The translations under genes and the position numbers were made by a program. A stretch of DNA of 64,000 bases, from assembly GCA_963721725.1 (NCBI GenBank), contig CAVRLX010000016.1, positions 1 through 64,000 on the forward strand, read 5' to 3'. The stretch's first letter is position 1; every line of letters starts with the position of its first letter. A model generated the notes under the pieces. The model worked only from the letters and a program-made list of their open reading frames with translations. It searched no databases and was not told where the DNA came from. Of this stretch, positions 38,101 through 49,193 are shown piece after piece. The DNA is from RI-153 sp963721725. GTDB taxonomy: Bacteria > Chloroflexota > Anaerolineae > Caldilineales > Caldilineaceae.

Positions 38101-41100
38101 TCGGGAACCATCACATCGTTGGACCAGATAAATTCCAGATCGCCGGTGGGCAACATGCGGCGGCGCGCTTCATCCAGATTGCGATCGGTGTTGGTCTTCA
38201 GGGTCTGTAACTGCGCGGCTGTATAGTTCTCGCGCATAATCGGCACCAAAATCACACGGGTGGTGATGTTGTGCGCGAAGCGTACCGTGGTGCTGAATTT
38301 GGTAATGCGCTGGCTGCGGTTGAGCAGTTCCACATCGATCTTCAGATCCCCTGTGACAAAGCCAGCGCCGCCAATGGGCACAATGTTGAAAAGATTGAGG
38401 CTGTTGACAATGTCCGCCAGTTGCGCAGGGCCGGGCGGGGTGATGGAGGAGGGAACCCCGCCGCTGTAGAGTCGATCATACGTAGAGGATGCGTTGTTGC
38501 GCGGGTCGGTAAAGGTGATCTGCACCCGATCCACGGCGACGGTATCGCTGGGGCGCGGGTCGATGTTGCGGCGCAGATAGTGTTGAAAGAAGGTAGGGCG
38601 AGCATAGACCAACGGCTGCCCAGGCAAGCCCTGGGTCAGGATCAGACGATCCACAAAGAGATCGATCTTGTTGAAGGGCAGGGAGGCCACGGCTTCGTTG
38701 CCACAACTGTTGAAGACTTTGGCCGCGCCCACGCCGTCGCCAGCGTGGATCTGCGTGGTGATCAGCGTGGGCGTACGCACCCAGCCATCGCGCACTGTGC
38801 CACCCAGCATCACACGCGCATTGGGGTCAAAATTTTGGCCGGTGATGGTAACCGGCACGCCCACCGTGCCGCCCGTGGGGGCGATGCTGCCAATGCGGGG
38901 GATGGCGCAGAAGGGTTGCCCGCCGCTGGTGGTGCGTCGCTTGCGGTTTTTGACCACGGAGATGTTGCCCGACACGTTTTCCGCGTTCAGTCGAACGGTG
39001 ATGGCGGTTTCGGTCACGCCCACCACTTCCACCGGCACGCCGCCGATGCTGACATCGACCACGGCGCGATCTGTGCCAAAGCCGCTGCCGAGGATCTGGA
39101 TCTGATCGCCAGCCGTGCCTGCTTTGGGCGTGAAATCCGAGATCAGCGGCACACTTTCGGCCAACGGCGGCAGCGTGGCCCCGCGCACACTCAAGCCGCC
39201 GTTGGGGTGGGCAAACCAGACCCGATCTGTGCCGTCGGCGGCGTTGTCGCTGATGGCGCTTTCGCGCAGCCCCGAATTGGTGACGAAATAGCCCTGCCAG
39301 CTATCCACATCCACAAAGGAGGCGCCCGCCCACAGCCGCCCGCGTTCGTCCACAGTCAGGGGCAGATGCGCGCCCCCAATGGAATAGGCGACAAAGGTTT
39401 TTTCGCCGCGATATTGGACCACGCCCCCGGCATGGCTAATGGCAAACCAGCCGTTGCGCAGTTGCACAATGTCGGAAACGCTGTTGTTGGGCAATCCATC
39501 CGCCGTGGTCAGCGTGTTCCAGATCGCATCGGCGGGGTTAAAACGCCCAATGCCGGCGTCTGTGCCCACCCAGAGCACGCCGTCGCGCCCTTCCACGATA
39601 CTCTTGACGTTGCCGCCGGTGGGCACGGCCATTGTCGTCACAAAGCGGTCCCGGTCGTATAAGGTGACACCATTGCCCGCGCCGATCCAAATCCGCCCCT
39701 GGCTATCTTCGGCCAGAGCGGTGATGGGGCCAGCCGGTGCAGCCGTGGCACTGGGCACCGCACTCACGCCCCCTGCGCCGTAAAGTTGCACACCATCGGC
39801 TGCTGCCGATCCAGACTCGCCCGCGGCTGTCTGCGAGAACGGCGTTCACGCCCGCGATGGCGAGATTCTCCCAAGTGACGCCGTCGGGCTGGAGAATGTG
39901 CAGTTCGTTGGCACTGGCGACGAAGAGCCGCCCGCGCACCGTCCACACTTTGCGGATGGTTTTGGCGCGCAGTGCGTTCTGTTCGTCCAACTGTTGCCAG
40001 CGTTGGGCAATGGTAAAGACCTGTTTGTCGCGGGCGCTCCAGACACGTTCGCCCACGGCCTTTACCGCGCCAAGCTTACTATCCCATTCGCTGCTGTTGC
40101 GCACAACGCTGCCAATCGGCGCGTTGAGCCAGGTATAGTCTGTGGTCCACACCGACTGACGATTGGCATCTTTGCCCTTCACTTCAAAGACGGTGAGACC
40201 ACCGCTGGCGTTGGCCCCCCGATCCACGCCAAACCAGACGCGCCCATCGCTGTCCACGCTGACGCTATTGCTGTTCGGCCCCGTGGGCGTGTTCATGACG
40301 TTGAAAAGCCAGTTGACGCCAAAGGTGCCGGGAACCGTGGCCGCCGGGTAGCGGCAAACGCCACCTGTGCCCGATACCCAAAAATCGCCATTTTTGCCAA
40401 AAGTCATTTCCGTGGTGTAGGTGGGTTTGAAGCCACCGGCATTGCAGATCTTACCGTAGTCGAACTCGCTGAACTCGCCGTTCACCGAGTTATACGTCAC
40501 GCCTTGCATGTAGACATCGCCAGCTCCGGCTTCGGCACGCGGCTCTGGGGCCATACGGGGGCCGCACGTCGCCACTTCTGTGACCAGCCCCCAGGTTTCA
40601 TTATTGGCGCGTTTGACCAAACTGTGCGAGCCATAACAGCCGTTCCAACTGCCGTGCCAGAATTTGAACTGGCCTAATCCCCAGCGCCAATCGAGAGTGG
40701 CGTGTCCGCCGGGGACGCTGTTATCTACATCGGTTGCCACCATGGGCGAGTTGCCCAGAGGGTTGAAATCGTTGATAAACTCGTCGCTTTCAGGAATCGG
40801 CCAGAGCTTGGTGGTGCCGGAACTGCTATCGTAGGTGATGGTATTTTTGTCCAGCACATAATAGGCGCGGTCAATGTCTGGATCGTAGCGTACCAGCCGT
40901 ACATTCGTGCCGCCCAGCACCTGTGGGCTGGAAAACTGCCCCTGTCCGTTGGCAAAGACAGTATACGTGTTTCCGTTCATGCCCATGATCACGCGCCGAT
41001 AGTCGCCGTCAATGTCGTTGACCGTGTAGCCAAAGCCCAGGAAATCCCAGCGCCCCAGTTCCACCGCCGGCCCATCGCCCAGCGCGATCTTCCAGACGTT

Positions 41101-42753
41101 CGCTTGGCCGTTGCTGTTGTAGCCGCCCATGACCAGCGTGTGTCGGTTGCGCTCGCTGTAAACGGCAGAGGCCCAGTGGCGTGTGGCCGGAAGTTTGCTG
41201 GGCGTCTGCCAGATCTGCCGTGTCACCGGATCAAAAGCCAAGACCCATTCGGTCACATTGCTGCCCAGCAGATAGATCAGGTTGGCTTTGCCGTCAATGG
41301 CTGCGTTGAGACCATCATCGGCCTTGGGGAGTTGGGCGCTCAGGGCGGTGACGCTGCCAGCGCTCCCATCCCCATGAGCGCTTAGTTCGTAAATGCTCTG
41401 GACGGCTGTGCCGTTGGTGTCGATGCCGCCAAAGAGGAAGATGCTGTTGGTGGCGGCAACATAAGCCGCGCCCATCTGGAGCAATCCTGTGGGCAGGCTA
41501 AACCCGGCCACGCTGATTTGCTCGGTGGTGGGATCAAACACGCTGATGGTATTGAGGACACCCGCAGCGCTGTTGCCACCGATGAGGAAAATTTTGTCTA
41601 ACCCGGCATGATAGACTACCGCTGGCGCGCTGGCGGCGACGTTCATTTTGGCAGCCAGGGTACGCACAGCGCCGGTGCTGGCATTCACGGCATAAATGGC
41701 ATCTTGCACCGTGTTACCAAAGCCCCCAAAGACATAGACCGTATCGCTGGCGCGCACATAGGCTGCGCCCGGTTGCAACAGGCCCACTGGCAGATCGCCC
41801 AGTTTGGTCACGTCGCCTGTGCCCATGTCCACGCTATCCATGCGTGTGCTGATGCCGCCGTCCACGTTGCCGCCGATGAGCAAGGCACGGTTGGCCGCTG
41901 GTATCGTCACCGTGGCCGCGCTATAGCGACGATGGGGCAATGTGTTAAATGTATCGTCGGCGGCAACGTTAGGATAGTGAACCGGGAAGGGGTGCAGGCT
42001 ATCTTGCGGCGCAGGCACATAGCCGATTCCTGTGCCACGCCCTGCGCCCACACGCCCGCCAATCGCATCGTCCAGGCTATCGGTGAAGTGCCACGCGCCC
42101 ACCAGCCCCGGCATCTTTTCGTTGAGGTAGATGTGCATGGTGTGGCGAATGTCGTTCTGGCTGCGCGCTACGCTCCACAAGCGCGCCTCGGCAATATAGC
42201 CCACGAAGAAATCCCACGAGTAATCATCCCCGATCCGCAATTCACGGCTGCCAGTGGGCGCTGGGCCTGCCGTGCCGGTATATTCTAGATCGCCGTTAAT
42301 GTAGTAGCGGCGCTGGCCGTTGGCCGGGTTCCAAACCACGGCGATATGCGTCCACTGGTTGGGCACCAAAATCGTAGTGCCGTCTTGTTGGGCCGATCCA
42401 CCTGTGTGAAAGCGGATGCGCCCGCCACACAACCCCACCCAATAGCCTTGGGTGTAATCCTTGCCAAAGATCGTGCGGCAGCCATTGAGGTTGGTTGGAT
42501 AGATCCACGCCTCATAGGTGGCCGCCGTGGATGGGTTCAACGCCGCATCGTGGGAGATGTCCACGTAGGCATCGGTGCCGTTGAGCGTCAGCGCGCGCGG
42601 GGTGATGGCATCCACAGCGGCGGCGTCCACCGGCGACTCGGGAGCGCGTTCCTGCGCCAGCACGGGCTGCGCCGGTAAAAGGTTCCCTAGCAAGAGGGTA
42701 CAAAGGAATAGAAATCGGATGAGATTGGGCGTGTAAGTGTGGAGAATGGACAT
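35150..42753 (-). CDS. Giant secreted multidomain protein with metalloprotease motif (two frame breaks)
   Basis: Corrected length about 2533 residues. Start at ATG 42753 behind GAGGAG; signal peptide ends near LPAQPVLAQ. Order of regions: LamG-like lectin (ALTLNGTDAYVDISHDAALN), Kelch-like repeats (VYVFGGFGN, IFLFGGIDT), two-component-regulator-type propeller blades (GRVWIG, GRIWIG, GVLWVG), two IPT/TIG domains, a protease-like part with HEIGHILNM and downstream SVMSYAC Met-turn-like block, Ig-like repeats, calcium-binding thrombospondin type 3-like DSDGDGRDD, a BACON-like module, a dockerin-like pair (DANRDGVLDAADV, DLDKDGDVDQQDV), and a C-terminal beta-sandwich (FYVDEVELM). Breaks near 39800 and 35563 each look like one extra base. 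Probably a surface or secreted hydrolase; substrate unknown. Confidence 0.75.
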
Positions 42754-42807
42754 GGGTGTGCTCCTCTGTAAGACAATCTGTCCTTCAACGAGCAACAATT
42801 TTTTCTG

Positions 42808-42838
42808 GCCCCGCCAGTGTTCTGAACACTGGCGGGGC
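42808..42838. terminator. 15-bp hairpin between the two large secreted protein genes
   Basis: GCCCCGCCAGTGTTC and GAACACTGGCGGGGC are exact reverse complements. The T-run lies on the plus-strand side only, so for these minus-strand genes it may be a processing or stabilising hairpin as much as a terminator. Confidence 0.6.
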
Positions 42839-42848
42839 TTTTGTGGAA

Positions 42849-45800
42849 TTACCGTTGCAGCGTGGGCAGATAAATGTTTTGCGATGGCGCTGTTTCAGTT
42901 CCCGGACTGGTGTAGCCAGACGGGTCCACCCAGAGCGTGACATCTACAATCACTGTACCAATGGCATTTCCGCTTTCATCTTTGGCGGTGAAGGTGATGA
43001 TGGCTGCGTTTTTGCTATTGGCGGCCAAACTTGCCGGGTCGCCAGTGATCTTGACCGTGGTGGAGACGCCGCCCTCGTTGCTATCCAGCGCCAGCCAGGC
43101 CGCGCTGCTCTGCGCCGTCCAGGTCAGCGTGCCGCCGCCCGCGTTGGTCAATTTCAGATCGGCGGTCTGTGCCGTCTTGTTGTCGCTGCTCACGCTCCAA
43201 GTCACCGTCGTGGGCGCTACGGAAAGCTTTGGCCCTGGCACGCTGAGATCATCGACAACGTTGAGTTGCACCGTGGCTACGGCACTCATCCCTACGCTGT
43301 TATACGCCGTCATGGTCAGCTTGTGCGCGCCCACAGACAGATTGTTCAACGTAATCTGCGCGCCGTAGATGGCCTCTTTGTTGTCTAGCACCCATTGCAA
43401 GCTGCCGCCATGCAAGAAGCCATCTTGCGGGTCCCAGACTTCAACGCTGGCGTTGAGCGGCTGGCCCCACTGCACCTGGGTAGCGTCTGCCGGGCTGATC
43501 TGGCGGATCACTGGGGCGTGGGTGGGCATGGTGAATTCGGGGCTGTTGGCTTCGGCACTCTGCGCGCCGTCGCTGGCGATGACCCGGAAGATGCCGGTGC
43601 CGCCGCCCAGGTTGCCGATCTCCACCGCTGCGCTGCCGCCGGTTACGCCCAAGCGCAGGGGTTGGAAGCTGGCCCCGCCATCGTTGCTGTAATAGATACC
43701 AAAGGTGAGTGCGTCGCCATCGGGATCGCTGGCGCTCCACGAGAGGGTGGCGGTGGTGTCGCTGGGCGCGGGCACGGCGGCCAACGACACGTTGCTCACC
43801 GAGGGCGGAGTGGCGCTGATAGTGTGACTCGTCAACACTTTGTTGTCTGCCACCCGCACGATCTGCACCGACCGTGTGCCTGGAGCAAAGGTCACCACTT
43901 GGGCAAAGCTCTTCCATTCGTCATCGCCGCTCTCGGCGGGCGTAAACTCATAGGTCGCCAGGGTGCCGCCGCTGGCGTTGAGCAGCCGAATGGCAAAAGG
44001 ACCGGGCACACGATCCGGCATGGTTGTGACATCGGCGGAACGCTCCACCACGTGCAGGGCGGCGGTGGTTCCATCTGGCGCAATCGTGCCATAAAGGCCC
44101 AGCCAATCGCCGGCGATGGGGGCCAGGGTGGCGGCTGCCGCCACGTTGCCTGGCTTGGGCAGGTTGTCATACATGCGGTTGTAGTTCTGATCGCTGGTCC
44201 ACTGGAAGGGCCAACTGCCGCTGTTGCAATAGGCCATGAAATCGGTCCACTGGCTGCCACGCAGGATCAAGCGCGTGTCATAGTGGATGTACAGCCCATT
44301 GACACTATCGTCGTCGGGGCCAATGTGGGCGCTGGGGTAGGTGGGCGAGGGATCGCCGCCGTCCAGACCACACTGTTTGTCGCCTTTGGCCGGGTGGCCC
44401 AACCCCACCGCATGGCCGACTTCGTGCCCGGCATAATAGCCATCGCGCACGCCGTCCCGATCCGGCCCGCTGGTGACACGATTGGCCCCGGCCTGCCCAC
44501 GCGGGAATTGATTGGCATTGCCGGTCTCTGGAATTGCGCCATAGATAAAGGTTCCCGTGGGCACGGCGCGCCGTGTGCGTTCACGGTTGAGCAGGCTGTT
44601 GACATAGTCGCTGGCGCACAGGTTGAGGTCTTTGTTCTCGGTGATGTTGCCCATGGCGTCGCGCACCACATAGGCTTCGCATTCGGGCAGGTTGCGTGTA
44701 ACGCGCGTTGCCAGCCCGGCATCGGCGATTTCCCAAATTTCATATTGCAGCCCTGGTTCCAGGTCGCCGCTCTGAAGGGTGTAGCCCAACGGGTAGACCT
44801 TGTTGATCCAGTTTACATTTTTAAGAGTGCCTTGCACTCTATAGGTGGTGCCACTCAGGGCATAGCTCATCTCGGCGAAGATCAGGTCGAGTTGGGGCGA
44901 GGGCTGAAAGTTAAACGGCCCATAGCTGGCCGTGTTGTCCGCGTAGGTCGGCTCCAGCGGAATGCCAAAGGGGTTGAAATCAGCCCGCAAGCTCAACGCC
45001 GTCTGTTCAGTCCATTGCCAGGGCAGGCGGAAGAGGAAACTCTGGTTCAGATCCCAGCGATCGGGCGTGCCGCGCACGGTGATGCTGCGGTCGAGATTCG
45101 AGACTGAGCCGCCATTGGCAACGCCCGGCCACGAGGCCGTCAGTCGTGCATAAACATCAGGCACGTTGCCCCCATCGGATTTCACAAAGAGGCGCACATA
45201 GGTATCTTTGCGCCGGATCAGGCGCACAGTGTTGCTGCTGTTTTGGATGCCCTGGGTGATCTCCATGCCGGTTATACGCATATTGATCTTGGGCAGGGAG
45301 GCGGCGTCGGCGGCTAATCGGTAGACCGTGTTATCGTTCATCCAAAAGACGAAGGTGCCGTCGCTGGTCAAGTTGGTGTTGCCCATCAGCGGCGTCACCG
45401 CACTGGGACGAATGTAGAGTTCGCTGCCCGCACCGCCGGTGAGTCCCTGGAAGTAATCCAGACTCAGCGGCACCCGGATCAGATAATCATAGGCGATGCG
45501 GAAACAGAACCCCGTGCAGACCGGGCTATAGTCTTCAAACACAAAGAGACGATTGGCATCGCTGGCAAGAAAACTGGTGCGGATATACTTGAGCGATCGG
45601 TTGCTGCTGCCGCGCGTGTCCGGGCTGGTATAGGCAACACCACCATTGCCCGTTGCCAGATCTGCCCAGCGCACTGTGCGCCCCTGGCTATAGAAGAGTG
45701 GCTGAAAGGGCTTGCAGCCTTCGCGCGGCGTGGTGGCAAAGACATCAGTTTTGCCGTCGCCGTTGAAGTCGCCAAAACGTAGATCGGCCAGCGCTTGACC

Positions 45801-47383
45801 GGCAGAGGCCATGTTCTGATAGCCGCCCGTGCCGCCGCTGGAATAGACCCATTGCAGGCTGCCATTTGCCAGCGGGCGCGCCGTAAAGACATCGGTTTTG
45901 CCGTCGCCGTTGAAATCGCCAAAGCGCAGATCGGCCAGCGGCGTGTTTGCATAGTTCAGGTGTTGAAAGTTGCCCGCACCGCCGCTGGAATAGACCCAAT
46001 CAAAGTCGCCACTGGCTTGGGGCACAGCCGCGAAAACGTCGGTCTTTTTATCGCCGTTGAAATCGCCAAAGCGTAGATCGGCCAGGGGGATATTAGATTG
46101 AGCCAGATTCTGATAGGCTGTCAGCCCGGCAGAGGAGTAGACCCACCGGAAGTTGCCGTTCCCCAGGGGCAGCGCCGTGAAAATGTCGGTTTTGCCGTCA
46201 CCATCAAAATCGCCAAAGCGCAGATCGGCCAGCGGTGTATCGGAAAAGTTGAGATTCTGATAGCTGGCATTCCCACCCGATGAATAGAGCCATTGCAGGC
46301 CACCCGCTTGGCGTGGGGCGACGGCAAAGACATCGGTTTTGCCGTCGCCGTTGAAATCGCCAAAACGCAGGTCTTCCAGCGACTGCCCAGCATAGGCGAT
46401 ATATTGATAGCTGCCAACGCCACCCGAGGAATAAACCCATTGCAGGTTGCCGTCGTCGCGCGGCAGCGTGGTGAAGACATCGGTCTTTTTGTCGCCGTTG
46501 AAGTCGCCAAAGCGCAGATAATCCACGGGGCCGTCGGCATGGCTCAAGTATTGGTAACTGCCCATGCCGCCAGACGAATAGACCCACTGGGTCAGGCCAT
46601 CGCCGCAGATCTGCCGCCCGCCCGGTGCGTGGAAGGTGCCGACACCGGTTGCCAGGATGGTGACGGCATAATTGGCATGTGGATTGATCAGGCGCAGTAT
46701 GCCATCCGTGGAAAGCACATAGACATAGGTGCCATCGGCTTTGATCTGCGTTGAGAATTTCTCGGTATAGTAGAGCGCGTAATTTTTGCTGCCGTCGTTC
46801 TTGTCTACACGCCAGACGTGGCCGCCCACATAGCCATAAATTTCGCTGCCGCCGTCGGCAATCGCCGTGCTAGTCTCGCCCACAGGGAAGGGCAAAAGCA
46901 GCGTGGGTGCATCGCCAGGATTGGCGGTGAGGGGTAGTTTTTGCAGCCCGGCAGCGTCCATCCAATAGAGGTGGGTTTCGTCGACCGCTAAATTGGATTT
47001 GATGATATAGGGGTTACACTGCCCCACCGGGCGTGTATCGTTGCGCTCGAAGATGCGGCGGATCTCGCTGCCCGTGGTGCGGATGCGCTGGATCGTCACC
47101 GGATCGCTGGGGGCGGGGTTGCAGCCGGCGCTACTTTGGGATCGGGGCCAGGGCAGGGGGGGAGAGTAAACCAATAGAGCACGGGCGACTTCACAACAAA
47201 GCCAGAGACATCTCTGGCAAAGATGGTGGGATCTTCCAATGTGGCGGCGGGCGTAATCTCGCCTGCCGGTGGGTCAGCAGGGGGGGGCGCGTCCTGGGCC
47301 GCCACAGGCAGCGCAGTCACAAGCATTCCCAAAACCAATAAAAGCAGCCAACCCCTGTGGATCCACTGTTTCATGCGGTTCAT
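42849..47383 (-). CDS. Large secreted FG-GAP propeller protein with metzincin motif (frame break)
   Basis: Corrected length about 1511 residues. Start at ATG 47383 with AAGGAA; signal peptide WLLLLVLGMLVTALPVAAQ. The frame breaks near 47115-47135 (one base missing). About seven FG-GAP/VCBS-like repeats of about 49 residues follow, each with QWVYSSGG and LRFGDFNGDGKTDVF (45.7-46.6 kb). Further on is YYAGHEVGHAVGLGHPAKG, the HExxHxxGxxH zinc site of metzincin proteases, with a Met-turn candidate FMAYCNSG. Fibronectin/Ig-like and BACON-like modules come next, and the chain ends NIYLPTLQR. The protein is exported and probably proteolytic; the propeller may bind ligands or calcium. Confidence 0.8.
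45715..46620 (-). repeat. Coding tandem repeats (FG-GAP units)
   Basis: About seven copies of a roughly 147-base unit inside the metzincin gene. The words TTGAAATCGCCAAAGCG and GTCGCCGTTGAA recur nearly unchanged at the DNA level (plus-strand sense). This indicates recent duplication or gene conversion among units. Confidence 0.8.
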
Positions 47384-47518
47384 GGCAACAATTCCTTTCA
47401 CTACGACAAAGAGGGGGGAGGTTTGCCAGTAAGTGACAACAAAGTCTGGCTTCTTCAGCTAACCATACTTATAGAGTGAAAAGAAGGGTGGGGTTCGTAC
47501 AGCAATTCGTACAGAATG

Positions 47519-47655
47519 GGGATTGGGAGAGTGGGGATTAGCGATTGGATATTGGTGATGGGAGACGATGGACTATGGACGACGGACGAACGTTTGGAAC
47601 CATCATAGTTCTAAACGTTCGTCCGTCGTCTGCGGTCTGTCGTCTGCGGTCAGCC
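47519..47655. repeat. Word-palindrome element (GACGATGGACTATGG words)
   Basis: GGGAGACGATGGACTATGG, ACGACGGACGAACGTTTGG on the left; CTAAACGTTCGTCCGTCG, TCTGCGGTCTGTCGTCTGCG on the right. The core ACGACGGACGAACGTTT pairs exactly with AAACGTTCGTCCGTCGT. GATTGG words lead into it. It lies between purF and the metzincin gene and could end the purine operon transcript. Confidence 0.75.
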
Positions 47656-47657
47656 TG

Positions 47658-49100
47658 TCAATCCCCCCACATCCCCGCGAACTTCTGCTTCTCTTGCAGT
47701 TCAATGTACGGGATCGGTGTGGAGAAGGGATACTCGCCGTGGAAACAGGCGTTGCAATAGCCTGCTTCGGCCTTGAGCGCAGTCATCATCCCCTCGATGG
47801 TGAGATAGGCCAGCGAATCCGCGCCGATATGCGCGCAGATTTCATCCAGACTTTTGTGGGCAGCGATGAGTTCGGTCTGGGTTGCCATGTCCACGCCCAT
47901 GAAGCAGGGAAACTTAATCGGCGGGCAGGCCACGCGGACATGCACTTCCGCAGCGCCTGCATCCCGCAACAACTGCACCAGCGGCCCCGATGTGTTGCCG
48001 CGCACAATGGAATCGTCCACCATCACCACGCGCTGCCCGGCCAAGTTATCGGGGAGCGGGTTAAATTTCATGGCGACGCCTACTTTGCGCAGTTGGTCCG
48101 ACGGCTGAATAAAGGTGCGGCCAATGTAGCGGCTTTTGATCAGCCCTTCGCTATAGGGGATGCCGCTGCCCTGGGCATAGCCGATGGCGTGCGGGGTGCC
48201 TGAATCGGGCACGGGGACCACAATATCGGCGTCGGCGGGCGCTTCCTTTGCCAGTTGGCGGCCTAATTCCTGGCGCACTTGATGCACCAATTTGCCGTTG
48301 AGGATACTGTCTGGCCGGGCAAAATAGATCTGTTCAAAGGTGCAAAAAGCCAACTTCTGCGGCGGCAGACCGGCCACAATTTCATAGCCATCATCATCCA
48401 GACGCACGATTTCGCCGGGTTCGATCTCGCGCACCATCTTTGCGCCAATCGTGGCAAAGGCGCAGCTTTCCGAGGCCAGCGCAAAGCCGCCGTCCAACTC
48501 GCCTAGCACTAGCGGACGCAGCCCCCACGGATCGCGCACGCCAAAGATGCCCTGGTTGGTGAGGATAATCAGCGTGTACGCGCCGTCAAGTTGGGCCATG
48601 AGCTGACGAATGCGCGCAAACCAGTTGCTGCCGCGGGTGCGTGCCAGCAAGTGGATGATCAACTCGCTGTCGGTGGAGGTGGACAACCCGACGCCGCGCT
48701 CCAATAGATCTTTGCGGATCTGCGGCGCGTTGATCAAGTTGCCGTTATGCCCAATCGCCAGTGGCCCGTCAATCGTCTCCAACACATAAGGCTGGGTGTT
48801 GCGCAGCCGCGACGATCCCGTGGTGGAATAGCGCGTGTGGCCGATGCCCATGTGTCCGTCAAGATGAGCCAGATTGTCTTCATTGAAAACCTGCGAAACC
48901 AGCCCCATGCCCTTGTGAACGTGGGCAATGCGGCCATCGCTGGTCACAATGCCGGCGGCTTCTTGTCCCCGATGCTGCAATGCGTAGATGGCAAAATAGG
49001 TGAAGCGAGCCACCTCTTTCTTCGGGGCGTAAATCCCAAAGACACCACACTCTTCGTGCAGGGTATCGCCGTCAAAGTCGAAATCGTTGTGGGGAAACAT
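47658..49100 (-). CDS. purF: Amidophosphoribosyltransferase
   Basis: A 480-residue enzyme making phosphoribosylamine from PRPP and glutamine, the first step of purine synthesis. The nucleophile Cys18 in HEECGVFGIY would be exposed after removal of a short propeptide. The PRPP loop is VVMVDDSIVRGNTS. Two later Cys-containing stretches (RVACPPIKFPCFMGVD and GYCNACF) match the Fe-S type of the family. AGGAG precedes ATG 49100. Last gene of the pur operon here. Confidence 0.95.
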   Translation of the reverse strand: MFPHNDFDFDGDTLHEECGVFGIYAPKKEVARFTYFAIYALQHRGQEAAGIVTSDGRIAHVHKGMGLVSQVFNEDNLAHLDGHMGIGHTRYSTTGSSRLRNTQPYVLETIDGPLAIGHNGNLINAPQIRKDLLERGVGLSTSTDSELIIHLLARTRGSNWFARIRQLMAQLDGAYTLIILTNQGIFGVRDPWGLRPLVLGELDGGFALASESCAFATIGAKMVREIEPGEIVRLDDDGYEIVAGLPPQKLAFCTFEQIYFARPDSILNGKLVHQVRQELGRQLAKEAPADADIVVPVPDSGTPHAIGYAQGSGIPYSEGLIKSRYIGRTFIQPSDQLRKVGVAMKFNPLPDNLAGQRVVMVDDSIVRGNTSGPLVQLLRDAGAAEVHVRVACPPIKFPCFMGVDMATQTELIAAHKSLDEICAHIGADSLAYLTIEGMMTALKAEAGYCNACFHGEYPFSTPIPYIELQEKQKFAGMWGD

Positions 49101-49118
49101 GAGTTCTCCTGAAAAGAA

Positions 49119-49193
49119 AGACGAAAGACCGTAGACGATGGACGAAAGTAGAACCTCAGTTAACGTTCGTCTGTCGTCTTCCGGCTATCGTCC
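49119..49193. repeat. Word-palindrome element between purK and purF
   Basis: GACGAAAGACC, GTAGACGATGGACGAAAG on one side and CGTTCGTCTGTCGTC, TTCCGGCTATCGTCC on the other. It contains the last codons and stop of purK. Confidence 0.65.

Noticed and set aside
38271..39662. Long plus-strand open frame (463 codons) opposite the giant secreted protein
   Set aside because: It is antisense to a gene with clear domains, lacks recognisable motifs, and GC-rich coding DNA commonly leaves such mirror frames open.
43395..45107. Long plus-strand open frame (570 codons) opposite the metzincin gene
   Set aside because: Same reason: the opposite strand carries the HExxHxxGxxH protease and signal-peptide-bearing gene; the plus-strand product is His/Gly-rich without a family pattern.
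45715..46620. Regular 147-base repeats as a CRISPR or satellite array
   Set aside because: They are in-frame codons for FG-GAP propeller units in a secreted protein.
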